A stretch of 33,009 nt of DNA from an uncultured Oscillospiraceae bacterium. GTDB taxonomy: Bacteria > Bacillota > Clostridia > Oscillospirales > Oscillospiraceae. The DNA is taken from contig CAJOFW010000004.1 in assembly GCA_905234005.1 (NCBI GenBank), positions 1-33,009 of the forward strand, written 5' to 3'. Positions within the stretch are counted from its first letter, which is position 1. Every line of letters begins with the position of its first letter. Both the position numbers and the translations under genes were made by a program. Positions 15,607 to 25,643 of this stretch are shown here, in pieces. Under the pieces are notes generated by a model. The model saw nothing but the letters and a program-made list of their open reading frames with translations, searched no databases and was not told where the DNA came from.

Positions 15607-16749
15607 ATGAGCAAGCTTCAATTCCAAAACACCAATACCGACGAGTTCCACGGCGTATGGGTCTACTGCGAGCAGCGCCGCGGCTCCCTTATGAGCACCG
15701 ACCTCGAGCTTATCAGCGAGGGCCGGAAGCTCGCCGACGAGCTTCACACCGAGCTGTGCGGCGTTCTGCTCGGCGACGGCGTCGAGCACCTCGCAAAGGA
15801 GCTGGGCGGCTACGGCGCGGACAGGATCTACGTCTGCGAAAGCCCGCTGCTGTACGACTACACGACCGACGCCCACACAAAGCTCATCTGCGACCTCGTC
15901 GCGCAGTATAAGCCCGAGATCCTTCTCTTCGGCGCTACGAACATCGGCCGCGATCTCGCGCCCCGCTGCGCCGCGAGGCTTCACACCGGCCTGTGCGCCG
16001 ACTGTACGCATCTGGACGTGGACGTCGCCACCTACGTCGATTTCCTGCGCGGGAACTCCACGCTCGACGAAAAGGGCATCGGCGAGGACAAGCTGCACGA
16101 GAAATTCGGGCACGACCTCAAGATGACGCGTCCGGCCTTCGGCGGCCACCTGATGGCGACGATCGTCTGCCCCCGCTTCCGTCCGGCCATGGCCACGGTG
16201 CGCCCCGGCGTCATGACCCGCGCCCCGTTCGACGCCGACCGCGCCGCGAAAACCGAGATCGTCCGCCCCGCGTTCACACTCGCGGAGGACGACATCCGCA
16301 CCGAGGTCGTCGAGGTCGTGAAGGCCGCCCGTGAAATGGTCGATCTGCTCGGCGCGGACGTGATCGTCTCGGTCGGACGCGGCATCGCGGCGGACGTCGA
16401 GCGCGGCATCGCCCTCGGACAGGAGCTTGCCGACGTGCTCGGCGGCGTACTCGGCGGCAGCCGCGTGTCGATCGACTCCGGCTGGCTCTCCGCCGACCAC
16501 CAGGTCGGTCAGACCGGCAAGACCGTCCATCCGAAGCTCTACATCGCCCTCGGCATCTCCGGCGCGATCCAGCACAAGGCCGGTATGCAGGACTCCGGCT
16601 GCATCATCGCCGTCAACAAGAATCCCTCCGCCCCGATCTTCGAGATCGCCGACTACGGCATCACCGGCGACCTGTTCAAGGTGGCCCCGATGATGATCGA
16701 GCAGTTCCGCGCCGCCCGCGAGGCCAAGGCGCTGACGCACAACGGATAA
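15607..16749 (+). CDS. etfA: Electron transfer flavoprotein alpha subunit, operon 2
   Basis: A 380-residue EtfA with the complete FAD domain: SVGRGIAAD near residue 257 with the conserved flavin-contacting Arg, DHQVGQTGKTVHPKLYIALG, SGAIQHKAGMQDSGCIIAVN and APIFEIADYGITGDLFKV. Over the C-terminal 100 residues it is nearly identical to the operon 1 EtfA, and the two genes are also alike at DNA level over stretches such as 9060-9180 and 16090-16215, pointing to recent duplication or gene conversion. It differs from its paralogue in retaining the GRG arginine. The ATG at 15607 follows GGGGGGAG. A strong terminator closes the operon. Confidence 0.95.
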   Translation: MSKLQFQNTNTDEFHGVWVYCEQRRGSLMSTDLELISEGRKLADELHTELCGVLLGDGVEHLAKELGGYGADRIYVCESPLLYDYTTDAHTKLICDLVAQYKPEILLFGATNIGRDLAPRCAARLHTGLCADCTHLDVDVATYVDFLRGNSTLDEKGIGEDKLHEKFGHDLKMTRPAFGGHLMATIVCPRFRPAMATVRPGVMTRAPFDADRAAKTEIVRPAFTLAEDDIRTEVVEVVKAAREMVDLLGADVIVSVGRGIAADVERGIALGQELADVLGGVLGGSRVSIDSGWLSADHQVGQTGKTVHPKLYIALGISGAIQHKAGMQDSGCIIAVNKNPSAPIFEIADYGITGDLFKVAPMMIEQFRAAREAKALTHNG

Positions 16750-16784
16750 AGCGAGTATCTTTCGAAACCATACCCATACCGTCA

Positions 16785-16840
16785 GGGACGGCTCCCATTG
16801 ACACATACGACGTGTCAGGGAGCCGTCCCCGCTCTGTTTT
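16785..16840 (+). terminator. Terminator of operon 2
   Basis: 12-bp stem GGGACGGCTCCC / GGGAGCCGTCCC (16785-16796, 16818-16829) with an inner 6-bp stem TGACAC / GTGTCA, followed by CGCTCTGTTTT. The T run touches the stop codon of the convergent HTH-AbrB gene. Confidence 0.75.
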
Positions 16841-17276
16841 ATCCCCGTTCGCCGTCGGCGATGCTTTTGCGGATGGCCTCGGCCATGGCCATGAAGTCGT
16901 CCGCTCTGAGCAGGGCCAGCCCCTGCGCCTCGTCCCCGAGCACGACAAGCTCGTCGCCCGGACGGATCGAAAACTGCTTTCGCGCCCGGGCGGGGATGAC
17001 GATCTGCCCCTTGTCGCCGACGGTGACGACGCCGAACAGGTGCCTGCCCTTCGGCGGGACGGCGAGGCCGAACGCCTCGTCCGGCTCATAATTTACGAGA
17101 TCGTCCAGCGACACGCCGAACACCTCGGCAATGACGCGGCTCTTTTCGATGTCGGGCGTCGTCTCCCCCGCCTCCCATTTCGCCAGCGCCTGCCGCGACA
17201 CGCCGACGCGTTCGGCAAGCTCCTCCTGCGTCATCTGCCGGAGCCTGCGGAGGCGGGCAAGGTTTTCATGGAACAT
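16839..17276 (-). CDS. Transcriptional regulator with Xre-type HTH and AbrB-like C-terminal domain
   Basis: A 145-residue protein. Residues 3-58 form a Cro/CI-type helix-turn-helix (LRRLRQMTQEELAERVGVSR, then QALAKWEAGETTPD). Residues about 80-125 are a SpoVT/AbrB-like swapped-hairpin domain (VTVGDKGQIVIPARARKQFS, then IRPGDELVVLGDE). Both parts bind DNA in their families, and this fusion is common in Firmicutes, often as a local or transition-state regulator. The ATG at 17276 has AAGGAGAG 8 nt upstream. It overlaps the end of the acyltransferase gene by 11 nt, so the two are translated from one transcript and the regulator may control that unit. Confidence 0.85.
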   Translation of the reverse strand: MFHENLARLRRLRQMTQEELAERVGVSRQALAKWEAGETTPDIEKSRVIAEVFGVSLDDLVNYEPDEAFGLAVPPKGRHLFGVVTVGDKGQIVIPARARKQFSIRPGDELVVLGDEAQGLALLRADDFMAMAEAIRKSIADGERG

Positions 17277-18417
17277 TCGATCGACTCTCCTTATTCTTAT
17301 CGCTTTCCCTGTTCTTATCGCTTTCCCTGTTCTTATCGCTTTCCCTGTTCTTATCGCTTTCCCTGTTTTTTCGTATGCCGAACGACAGATACCGCACGAC
17401 CGGCACCCGCCGCAGAAGCTCATACGCCGCCACGCTCAGCGCATAGCCGCACACGACGGCCAGCGCGTATATGAGCCACACCGGAAGCCCCGTGCGCCGC
17501 AGCGCGAGGCACAGGCACAGCTCCATGACGTAGTGCGTGATATACACGCCGAAGCCCGTCCGGGCGAGAAACGACGCTATGCGTCCGGTGCGATTCCCCC
17601 ACGCCCGGCCGCAGCCGAGGATCGCGAGCGTCATGAGCCACAGCCACAGATTCGTCAGCGGGTGGCGCAGCACCGTATCGTCCGCGAAATTCTGCCCGTA
17701 GAACCGGACGTTGTACGCCGCGCCCACGACCGCCGCCGCGATCAGAAGCCCCCGCCGCGCCCCCGTCAGCCGCTCCTGCACCGCCTCGTGCGACAGGACA
17801 AAATAGCCCGCCAGATACGCGAAGAGGTAGATACCAAAGCGATACGTCGTCAGAACCGGCAGATTCAGTATCTGCGCCGAGCCCCACACCGGCAGCGCGA
17901 ACGCAGCGAGTACCCACACGTTCACCCGCTCCCCCGCAGCGTAAATTCGCTCCGTCACGGCAAGCCGCCGCAGGAGCGTCAGAAGCCACGAGAACAGATA
18001 CAGCACATGCAGAAACCACAGCGGCCCCACGCCCGACAGCACGCTGATCGGATACACCAGCGCCGGCGGAATCTGCTCGATCGCGCCGCCGAGGCGGATG
18101 TAGATGTACCCGATGATCGACGGAAACAGAAAAAGCCCCAGCGTCGACGGCACGAGCAGCCTGTCCGTTCTGGCCCGCATAAACGCCCTGTCCGACTGCC
18201 CCTCGAGCGCGTACCGGGCGCTCATGCCGGCGACGGCGTACAGCAGGAACATGAACCACGGGTAAACGAACGTGCAGTAGGCGTCCCACGGCTGTTTGTC
18301 GAAAAAGCTCCCGATGCCGCCGGGGACGCCCACGGCGTTGAACAGATAGAAGACGTGGTAGACGACCACGAGCAGCACCGTGACGCTTCGAATATTGTCA
18401 AGCCAGTATTTTCTCAT
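17266..18417 (-). CDS. Membrane acyltransferase (acyltransferase 3 family) with repetitive charged tail
   Basis: A 383-residue polytopic membrane protein of the acyltransferase-3 family (OafA/YrhL/OpgC relatives). The N-terminus WLDNIRSVTVLLVVVYHVF carries the family's conserved Arg and His, and roughly ten hydrophobic helices follow. The family moves acyl groups, usually acetyl, onto sugars or lipids at the membrane; the substrate here is unknown. After the last helix and the basic segment YLSFGIRK, the protein ends in four perfect NRESDK repeats and KNKESRSNVP, a hydrophilic tail not typical of the family. The ATG at 18417 has AAAGGTGGG ahead of it. It is cotranscribed with the HTH-AbrB gene, whose start overlaps its end. 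Confidence 0.85.
   Translation of the reverse strand: MRKYWLDNIRSVTVLLVVVYHVFYLFNAVGVPGGIGSFFDKQPWDAYCTFVYPWFMFLLYAVAGMSARYALEGQSDRAFMRARTDRLLVPSTLGLFLFPSIIGYIYIRLGGAIEQIPPALVYPISVLSGVGPLWFLHVLYLFSWLLTLLRRLAVTERIYAAGERVNVWVLAAFALPVWGSAQILNLPVLTTYRFGIYLFAYLAGYFVLSHEAVQERLTGARRGLLIAAAVVGAAYNVRFYGQNFADDTVLRHPLTNLWLWLMTLAILGCGRAWGNRTGRIASFLARTGFGVYITHYVMELCLCLALRRTGLPVWLIYALAVVCGYALSVAAYELLRRVPVVRYLSFGIRKNRESDKNRESDKNRESDKNRESDKNKESRSNVP
17294..17365 (-). repeat. 18-bp tandem repeat, four perfect copies, coding for (NRESDK)4
   Basis: The unit on the plus strand is TTCTTATCGCTTTCCCTG, repeated four times without a mismatch. On the minus strand it codes for the hexapeptide NRESDK in the acyltransferase tail. 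Because the unit is a multiple of three, copy-number change would lengthen or shorten the tail without breaking the frame. Confidence 0.9.
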
Positions 18418-18623
18418 ACAATTCCCACCTTTGCAACTATTGTTGTCGTCTCCGATGATACCGCCCGCGGCGGCGGGCGTCCACCAACCAAAGCTGACAT
18501 TTCCGGCCCGGTTCTGTTCGTTTTCGTTGCCATCCCCTCCGCCCCGCCGCCGCCATCGCCGCCGCCTTCGCCGCCCTGTGGCGCGATTTGCGGCGCGGCA
18601 TATACTGGAGCGGGACAAAAACA

Positions 18624-18654
18624 GCCCATACCCGTCCGTGCGGCGGGTATGGGC
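18624..18654 (+). other. Hairpin in the asnB leader
   Basis: 11-bp perfect stem GCCCATACCCG / CGGGTATGGGC with a 9-nt loop, without a T run, between a possible -10 (TATACT, 18601-18606; poor -35) and the asnB ribosome-binding site GAGGTGAT. It could influence translation or message stability. The remaining intergenic DNA at 18418-18600 is GC-rich and shows nothing recognisable. Confidence 0.4.
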
Positions 18655-18680
18655 AAATTGCGAGGATGAGGTGATTTATC

Positions 18681-20102
18681 GTGTGTTCCATCGCAGGCAT
18701 GATCGACTATCATCACGACGTGCGCGAGCTGGATCTCCGGGATATGAAGCGCAGCATGGCAGGCCGCGGCCCGGACCAGCACGGCGCTTACTACACACAT
18801 ACGGCGGCGCTGTTTCACAACCGCCTGTGCGTCATCGACCGCGAGAACGGGATGCAGCCGATGAGCGCCGTACACGAGGGCCGGGGCTATGTCATCGTGT
18901 ACAACGGCGAGCTGTACAACACCGACGAGATACGAAGCGAGCTGATCCGGGCGGGCTTTCGCTTCACCGGCCGCTCCGACACCGAGGTGCTCTTAAAGGC
19001 GTACATTCGCTGGGGCGACGCGTGCCTTGACCGGCTCAACGGCATCTACGCGTTCGCGATCTGGGAGCGCGACGAGAGGCGGCTGTTCATCGCCCGGGAC
19101 CGGATGGGCGTCAAGCCGTTTTTCTACGCCGAACGGAACGGGGCGTTTCTGTTCGCGTCGGAGCTGAAGGGGCTTCTCGCCCACCCGTGGGTGGAGGCGG
19201 AGGCGGATCAGAACGCGGTGCTTGAGCTTCTGCTGACCGGGCCGGGCCGCACGCCGGGCTGCGGCGTGTTCAGGGGGCTGAACGAGCTGCCGCCGGCCTG
19301 CTGCGGATACTATGACGGGGACGGCCTGCATATCCGCCGCTACTGGCGTCTGACCGCCGCCCCCCACACGGAGAGCGCCGCCGACACGGTCGATCATGTG
19401 CGCCGGCTCGTGACCGACGCCATCGAGCGCCAGCTCGTGTCCGACGTGCCGCTCGGGACGTTCCTGTCCGGCGGGCTGGACTCCGGCATCATCAGCGCCG
19501 TCGCGAACCGGGTCATGAACGAGCGCGGCGGGAGGCTGCGGACGTTCTCGGTCGATTACCGGGACAACCGGGCGTATTTTCAGGCCGGGAAATTCCAGCC
19601 GAACACCGACGCGGATTTCATCCCCGGCCTTCGGGACTGGCTCGGCTGCGACAACGTCCTCGTCACGCTCGACACCGACGAGCTGGCCGACGCCCTGTAC
19701 GAGGCCGTGGACGCCCGCGATCTGCCCGGCATGAGCGACGTCGACGCCTCCCTTCTCGCGTTCTGCAAACGCATACGCGAGCACGTCACGGTCGCCCTGT
19801 CCGGCGAGTGCGCCGACGAGCTGTTCGGCGGGTATCCGTGGTACCGGGACGAGGCGATCCGTTCGGCGGAGGGCTTCCCGTGGGCGCAGTCCACCGCGTA
19901 CCGCGCCGGGTTCCTGCTGCCGGAGCACCTTCGCGGCGTCGACCCGCGTGAATACGTCCTGGAGCGCTGGCGCAAAACCGTGGCCGACGCCGACGTCCTG
20001 CCCGGCGACAGCCCCACGGAACGCCGTATGCGCGAGATGATGCGGCTCAACACCGACTGGTTCATGCAGACGCTTCTGGACGGCAGCGCAAATTATCCAT
20101 GA
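18681..20102 (+). pseudogene. asnB: Asparagine synthase (glutamine-hydrolysing), 5' part, interrupted by the element
   Basis: The GTG at 18681 follows GAGGTGAT and gives MCSIAGM, placing the glutaminase nucleophile Cys at position 2. Residues 2 to about 200 are the class II glutamine amidotransferase domain (NGELYN near 75, SDTEVLLKAY near 98). The synthetase domain follows with the PP-loop FLSGGLDSGI near 267 and ALSGECADELFGGYPWYRDE near 372. The match to AsnB ends at LNTDWFMQTLLD (codon 467, 20079-20081); then comes foreign GSANYP and a stop. The expected continuation RKDRMSMYSALEVRVPF is found 6.93 kb downstream at 27012. Without that C-terminal part, which completes the synthetase domain, the product is unlikely to be active. 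Confidence 0.9.
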
Positions 20103-20105
20103 GCG
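20078..20105. other. Left attachment junction (attL) of the asnB element
   Basis: GGAC (20078-20081) is the last asnB sequence shared with the right junction. Eleven bp into the element lies TTATCCATGAGCG (20093-20105), the inverted counterpart of CGCTCGTGGATAA at the right end, with 12 of 13 bp matching. The stop codon that truncates asnB lies inside this arm. Confidence 0.75.
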
Positions 20106-20140
20106 CGGACACGACGCGATAAAAGTTAAAAAAATAACGC

Positions 20141-20169
20141 TTACATTTTCTTTATTTATATGATATAAT
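20141..20169 (+). promoter_or_regulatory. Promoter of the carD-like gene
   Basis: TTACAT (20141-20146) and TATAAT (20164-20169) with a 17-nt spacer and TGA ahead of the -10 (extended -10), in the AT-rich left end of the element. The leader before the start codon is about 95 nt. Confidence 0.65.
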
Positions 20170-20270
20170 GCTGGTAGTTTGGGGTTTTTCTACCCTCCGA
20201 TCACGCAGAACGCGAATAACACAGCGCAGATAACCGATCACACAGCGCAAATAAACAGAAAGGGAGTGTC

Positions 20271-20795
20271 ATGACCGTGTTTGAAGTCGGAGAGCTTGTC
20301 CTGTACGGCGGGACCGGCGTATGCCGCGTAACCGAGATCATCGCAAAGAAATTCAATCGAACCGAGCCGGAGAAGCTCTACTATGTGCTGACGCCGCTCT
20401 ATCAGTCCGGGACGATCACGACCCCGGTGGAGAACGGCAAGGTCTTCATTCGCCCGGTCATCACACGCGACGAGGCGATCAGTCTCATCGACCGCATCCC
20501 CACCATCGAGGTCGAGGCCTACCACAACCAGAATCTCCAGCAGCTCGAGAGTCACTACAAGGCCGAGCTTATGCGTCACGACTGCATGAGCCTTCTGCGG
20601 CTGACGATGTCCACCTACCGCAAAAAGCGGGAACGCGAGGACGCCAAGCTGAAATTCGGCGCGGTCGACCGCCGCTATATGGAGCGGGCGGAGGATCTGC
20701 TCTTCGGCGAGCTGGCCGTCGCCCTCAACATCGACCGCGACAGCGTCCGCGACTACATCGAGTCCCGGCTCCACCCCGCCGGCGAGACGGAATAA
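20271..20795 (+). CDS. CarD-family transcriptional regulator
   Basis: A 174-residue protein of the CarD/CdnL/TRCF-RID family. The N-terminal Tudor-like RNA-polymerase-interaction domain begins FEVGELVLYGGTGVCRVTEI and continues to PVENGKVFIRPVITRDEA near residue 67. The helical C-terminal part (about residues 75-165, with MSTYRKKREREDAKLKFGAV) matches the DNA-contacting domain of the family. CarD proteins bind the RNA polymerase beta subunit and stabilise open promoter complexes. The ATG follows AAAGGGAG. It is the first gene inside the asnB element and has its own promoter and terminator. Copies on mobile DNA are unusual, and whether a chromosomal copy exists elsewhere cannot be seen here. 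Confidence 0.88.
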   Translation: MTVFEVGELVLYGGTGVCRVTEIIAKKFNRTEPEKLYYVLTPLYQSGTITTPVENGKVFIRPVITRDEAISLIDRIPTIEVEAYHNQNLQQLESHYKAELMRHDCMSLLRLTMSTYRKKREREDAKLKFGAVDRRYMERAEDLLFGELAVALNIDRDSVRDYIESRLHPAGETE

Positions 20796-20807
20796 TCATA
20801 CCGCTCC

Positions 20808-20833
20808 ATACTTTTTCTTGAAAGAAAAAGTAT
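20808..20833. repeat. A/T-rich palindrome after carD-like gene
   Basis: ATACTTTTTCTT (20808-20819) and AAGAAAAAGTAT (20822-20833) are perfect 12-bp inverted arms two bases apart, 12 nt after the carD-like stop. A GC-rich terminator follows 95 nt later, so this is either a weak first terminator or a structural or mobile remnant. Confidence 0.5.
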
Positions 20834-20928
20834 CAAAAAGAACTTTGTACTCGCTTCCAAAAGGCAGCGATACCAAGGTTTGCGCCCGGTAACGAAGCGA
20901 AGCCTTCATCGGGGGATAGCTCCATAAC

Positions 20929-20965
20929 GCAAATGCCCCGCCGGCCGGCGGGGCATTTGCTTTGT
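20929..20965. terminator. Bidirectional terminator between carD-like and BI-1 genes
   Basis: A perfect 32-bp palindrome made of GCAAATGCCCCGCCGG and its complement CCGGCGGGGCATTTGC, followed by TTTG. It lies between two convergent genes and can serve both. Confidence 0.8.
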
Positions 20966-20985
20966 GTCAGTTGGCGCTGTATCGA

Positions 20986-21672
20986 TCAATCGCCGCTTCT
21001 GTTCTGATTCCGCCCCAGGATCGAGAGGACGCGGATGAAGAGGTTTATGATGTCGACGTAGATGTCCGCTGCGCTGTCGATCGCGTTGTCGAGGGTTTTG
21101 GGGAACATCTGCGCCCGCGACCAGTCGTAGCCGATGTAGCCGCAGAAGATCAGGGCCACGACGTAATCGAGCCACGCCATATCCATCCGGAGCAGCAGCC
21201 CGCACACGAGCGACACCGCAAGGCACGCCCCGAGCGCGATGAACAGCGTCCGGCCAAGGCTCAGGAAGAACTGCGGGAACAGCACGGCGAGGATCAGCAT
21301 GACCGCCGTCGTGATCGCCGTGATGCGGACGGCGGCGACGATCGTCCCCTGCGTGAAGAACGCGAGGTAGTACGTGAGCAGAAGACCCATCGCGAGCGCG
21401 AGAACCGTAAAGCCCAGAAAGCTGACCGCCGGCACGTCGCTGCGGTAGACGATGAATATGCCGCCGAGGCTGCCGATCAGGTAGATGATGATGATCGCGA
21501 GCGGACTGAGCGTCATAATGGCCCCGGCCAGCGGCCCCGCCGCCATGAACCAGTTGAGGCCGAGGCCCCAGAGCACGACGGCGCCGATGACGAGGTTGTA
21601 TGTGCGCTCGTTCAGGGCGAGGCCGTCGAAGGCGTTCAGACGCGCCTGTCTGATTTCCTGCTGGTTGAACAT
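20986..21672 (-). CDS. Bax inhibitor-1/YccA-family membrane protein
   Basis: A 228-residue protein with seven or so hydrophobic helices. It has the family's C-terminal signature IGYDWSRAQMFPKT near residue 184 followed by DSAADIYVDIINLFIRVLSI; the Asp residues there form the pH-sensitive pair described for BI-1 homologues such as BsYetJ. The family conducts calcium or protons in some members; the bacterial role is poorly known. The N-terminus MFNQQEIRQARLNAFDGLAL is hydrophilic. The start at 21672 has AAGGAGG 13 nt upstream, a rather long spacing. It is downstream of the deoR-like gene, with TATAAT in the 49-nt gap, so it may also have its own promoter. Confidence 0.85.
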   Translation of the reverse strand: MFNQQEIRQARLNAFDGLALNERTYNLVIGAVVLWGLGLNWFMAAGPLAGAIMTLSPLAIIIIYLIGSLGGIFIVYRSDVPAVSFLGFTVLALAMGLLLTYYLAFFTQGTIVAAVRITAITTAVMLILAVLFPQFFLSLGRTLFIALGACLAVSLVCGLLLRMDMAWLDYVVALIFCGYIGYDWSRAQMFPKTLDNAIDSAADIYVDIINLFIRVLSILGRNQNRSGD

Positions 21673-21721
21673 AATAGAATCAAAGCCTCCTTCAGGTTTG
21701 TGTTATTATTATAAGTTATTA

Positions 21722-22498
21722 CTATAATGTGTCCCGGTCGGCGCAGATGAGACGCACGCCCTGCTCCGCCAGAAATTCCCGCCACTGCGGGCCGGGGTCT
21801 CTGTCCGTCACGACGCAGGACACGTCGCTCACGTCGCCGACGGAGATGAACGCGGTCTTGTCGAACTTGTGGCTGTCGATGGCGAGGATCGTCTCCTTGG
21901 AGGACTCCATCATCGCCTGCTTGACGTTCGCGTTCTCGATGCCGGCCTCCGTGAAGTGGCCCTGGCGGTCAAGACCGGTGCAGGATATGATCGCCTTGTC
22001 CACATGGAACGAGCGCACCGTGTCCTCGGCCTGCCGGCCGAAGAAGGCGAACACGTCGATGTTGACGTTGCCGCCCGTGGATATCACCTTCCAGTCCTCG
22101 TGCAGGCTGGACAGCTCGAACAGGATCTCGATTGAGTTTGTCACGATCGTGAGCCCCTTCTTCCCGTGGAGGGCGCGCAGGACGAAGTAGGACGTGGACG
22201 TGTCGTCCAGCATGAGGAAATCGCCGTCGTCCACCATCTGCGCCACGAGTGTGGCGACGGTCTTCTTCTCCTCGACGTTGAGCTTTTTGCGCACCTTGAA
22301 GGGCGGTGCGTTGCGGTTGTCGGCGAGCGTCGCGCCGCCGTAGCACTTGACGGCGAGACCGAGCTGCTCGAGCGTCGCGAGGTCGCGGCGGATCGTCTCC
22401 TCGGAGACCTCAAAGCGCTCGGCAAGCGGCCCGACGAGCACGCGTTCGTCGCGGCGCAGCGCCTCCATGATCTGATTTCTGCGTTCCGCAGCCAGCAT
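21722..22498 (-). CDS. DeoR-family transcriptional regulator
   Basis: A 258-residue regulator of normal DeoR length. Residues 1-57 hold the winged helix-turn-helix (RRNQIMEALRRDERVLVGPL, then EETIRRDLATLEQLGLAVKC, YGGA). The rest is the DeoR effector domain with LMLDDTSTSYFVLRAL near 92, VTNSIEILFELS near 117 and DSHKFDKTAFISVGDVSDV near 205, a fold that senses phosphorylated sugars in characterised members. It is divergent from ppdK and separated from it by 190 nt, so control of ppdK in response to a glycolytic intermediate is a reasonable guess. GGAAGGTG precedes the ATG. A possible own promoter on the minus strand has TATATA near 22610 with a weak -35. Confidence 0.9.
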   Translation of the reverse strand: MLAAERRNQIMEALRRDERVLVGPLAERFEVSEETIRRDLATLEQLGLAVKCYGGATLADNRNAPPFKVRKKLNVEEKKTVATLVAQMVDDGDFLMLDDTSTSYFVLRALHGKKGLTIVTNSIEILFELSSLHEDWKVISTGGNVNIDVFAFFGRQAEDTVRSFHVDKAIISCTGLDRQGHFTEAGIENANVKQAMMESSKETILAIDSHKFDKTAFISVGDVSDVSCVVTDRDPGPQWREFLAEQGVRLICADRDTL

Positions 22499-22555
22499 TT
22501 GGCGTCACCTTCCTGAAATCTTTGGAATGTGTGGGCTTAACAGGCAAAAATGTAC

Positions 22556-22584
22556 TTGACAAATAGAATCGGATGACATTTAAT
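22556..22584 (+). promoter_or_regulatory. ppdK: Promoter of ppdK
   Basis: TTGACA (22556-22561) and TTTAAT (22579-22584) with a 17-nt spacer, followed by an AT-rich leader of about 100 nt ending in AAGGAGG ahead of the ATG at 22691. It lies between ppdK and the divergent deoR-like gene. Confidence 0.7.
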
Positions 22585-22690
22585 AGAGAGCAGCTAAGCC
22601 ATCTCTATATATACCACACTATTCAACGAAAATAAACAACTTTTTCGCGGGATTGTGTTTTTTAGGTAATTTCACAAGGAGGACCATTCC

Positions 22691-25336
<2,646 letters not shown>

Positions 25337-25351
25337 TCGCGTCACATCGCA

Positions 25352-25543
25352 TCATATCACATCGCAATCCGTCCCCTCGGACGCTCCGGCGTCCGGGGGG
25401 ATTTCCGTTTCCCCGCCGTCCGCAGTTTCGTCCCGCATACGCAGAACGACGGAACGCAGGCGCATCCCCCGCTCCGCCGCCGCGATCTCATACAGCGCCG
25501 TCAGCGTCGACCGCGCCCATGCCCTGTCCGTATCCGCCGCCAT
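25352..25543 (-). CDS. Possible small protein of 63 residues, unrecognised
   Basis: The ATG at 25543 has GGGGGTG 8 nt upstream. The product starts MAADTDRAWARSTLTALYEI and has a helical, charged middle (AAAERGMRLRSVVLRMRDE). Its last third lies over the ppdK terminator stem. It sits between ppdK and recombinase 2 on the opposite strand, a place where elements of this kind often carry small accessory ORFs. No family is recognised, and in GC-rich DNA a frame of this length can occur by chance. Confidence 0.3.
   Translation of the reverse strand: MAADTDRAWARSTLTALYEIAAAERGMRLRSVVLRMRDETADGGETEIPPDAGASEGTDCDVI
25373..25410 (+). terminator. Probable terminator of ppdK
   Basis: Stem of about 12 bp, CCCCTCGGACGC / GCGTCCGGGGGG with one G-T pair and a TCCG loop, followed by ATTTCCGTTT. 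The T tract is imperfect. Confidence 0.5.
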
Positions 25544-25643
25544 GTCCGTCACCCCCCGCATAACGTTACGCGGCGGGCGATATACATAGAACAGGGCGAT
25601 GGTCGCGAAAACGGCGCATGGAACAAAAAGGGGGAATCGACCG

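Noticed and set aside
20808..20833. Palindrome after the carD-like gene as end of an insertion sequence
   Set aside because: There is no partner repeat, transposase or target duplication; it may be a weak terminator.
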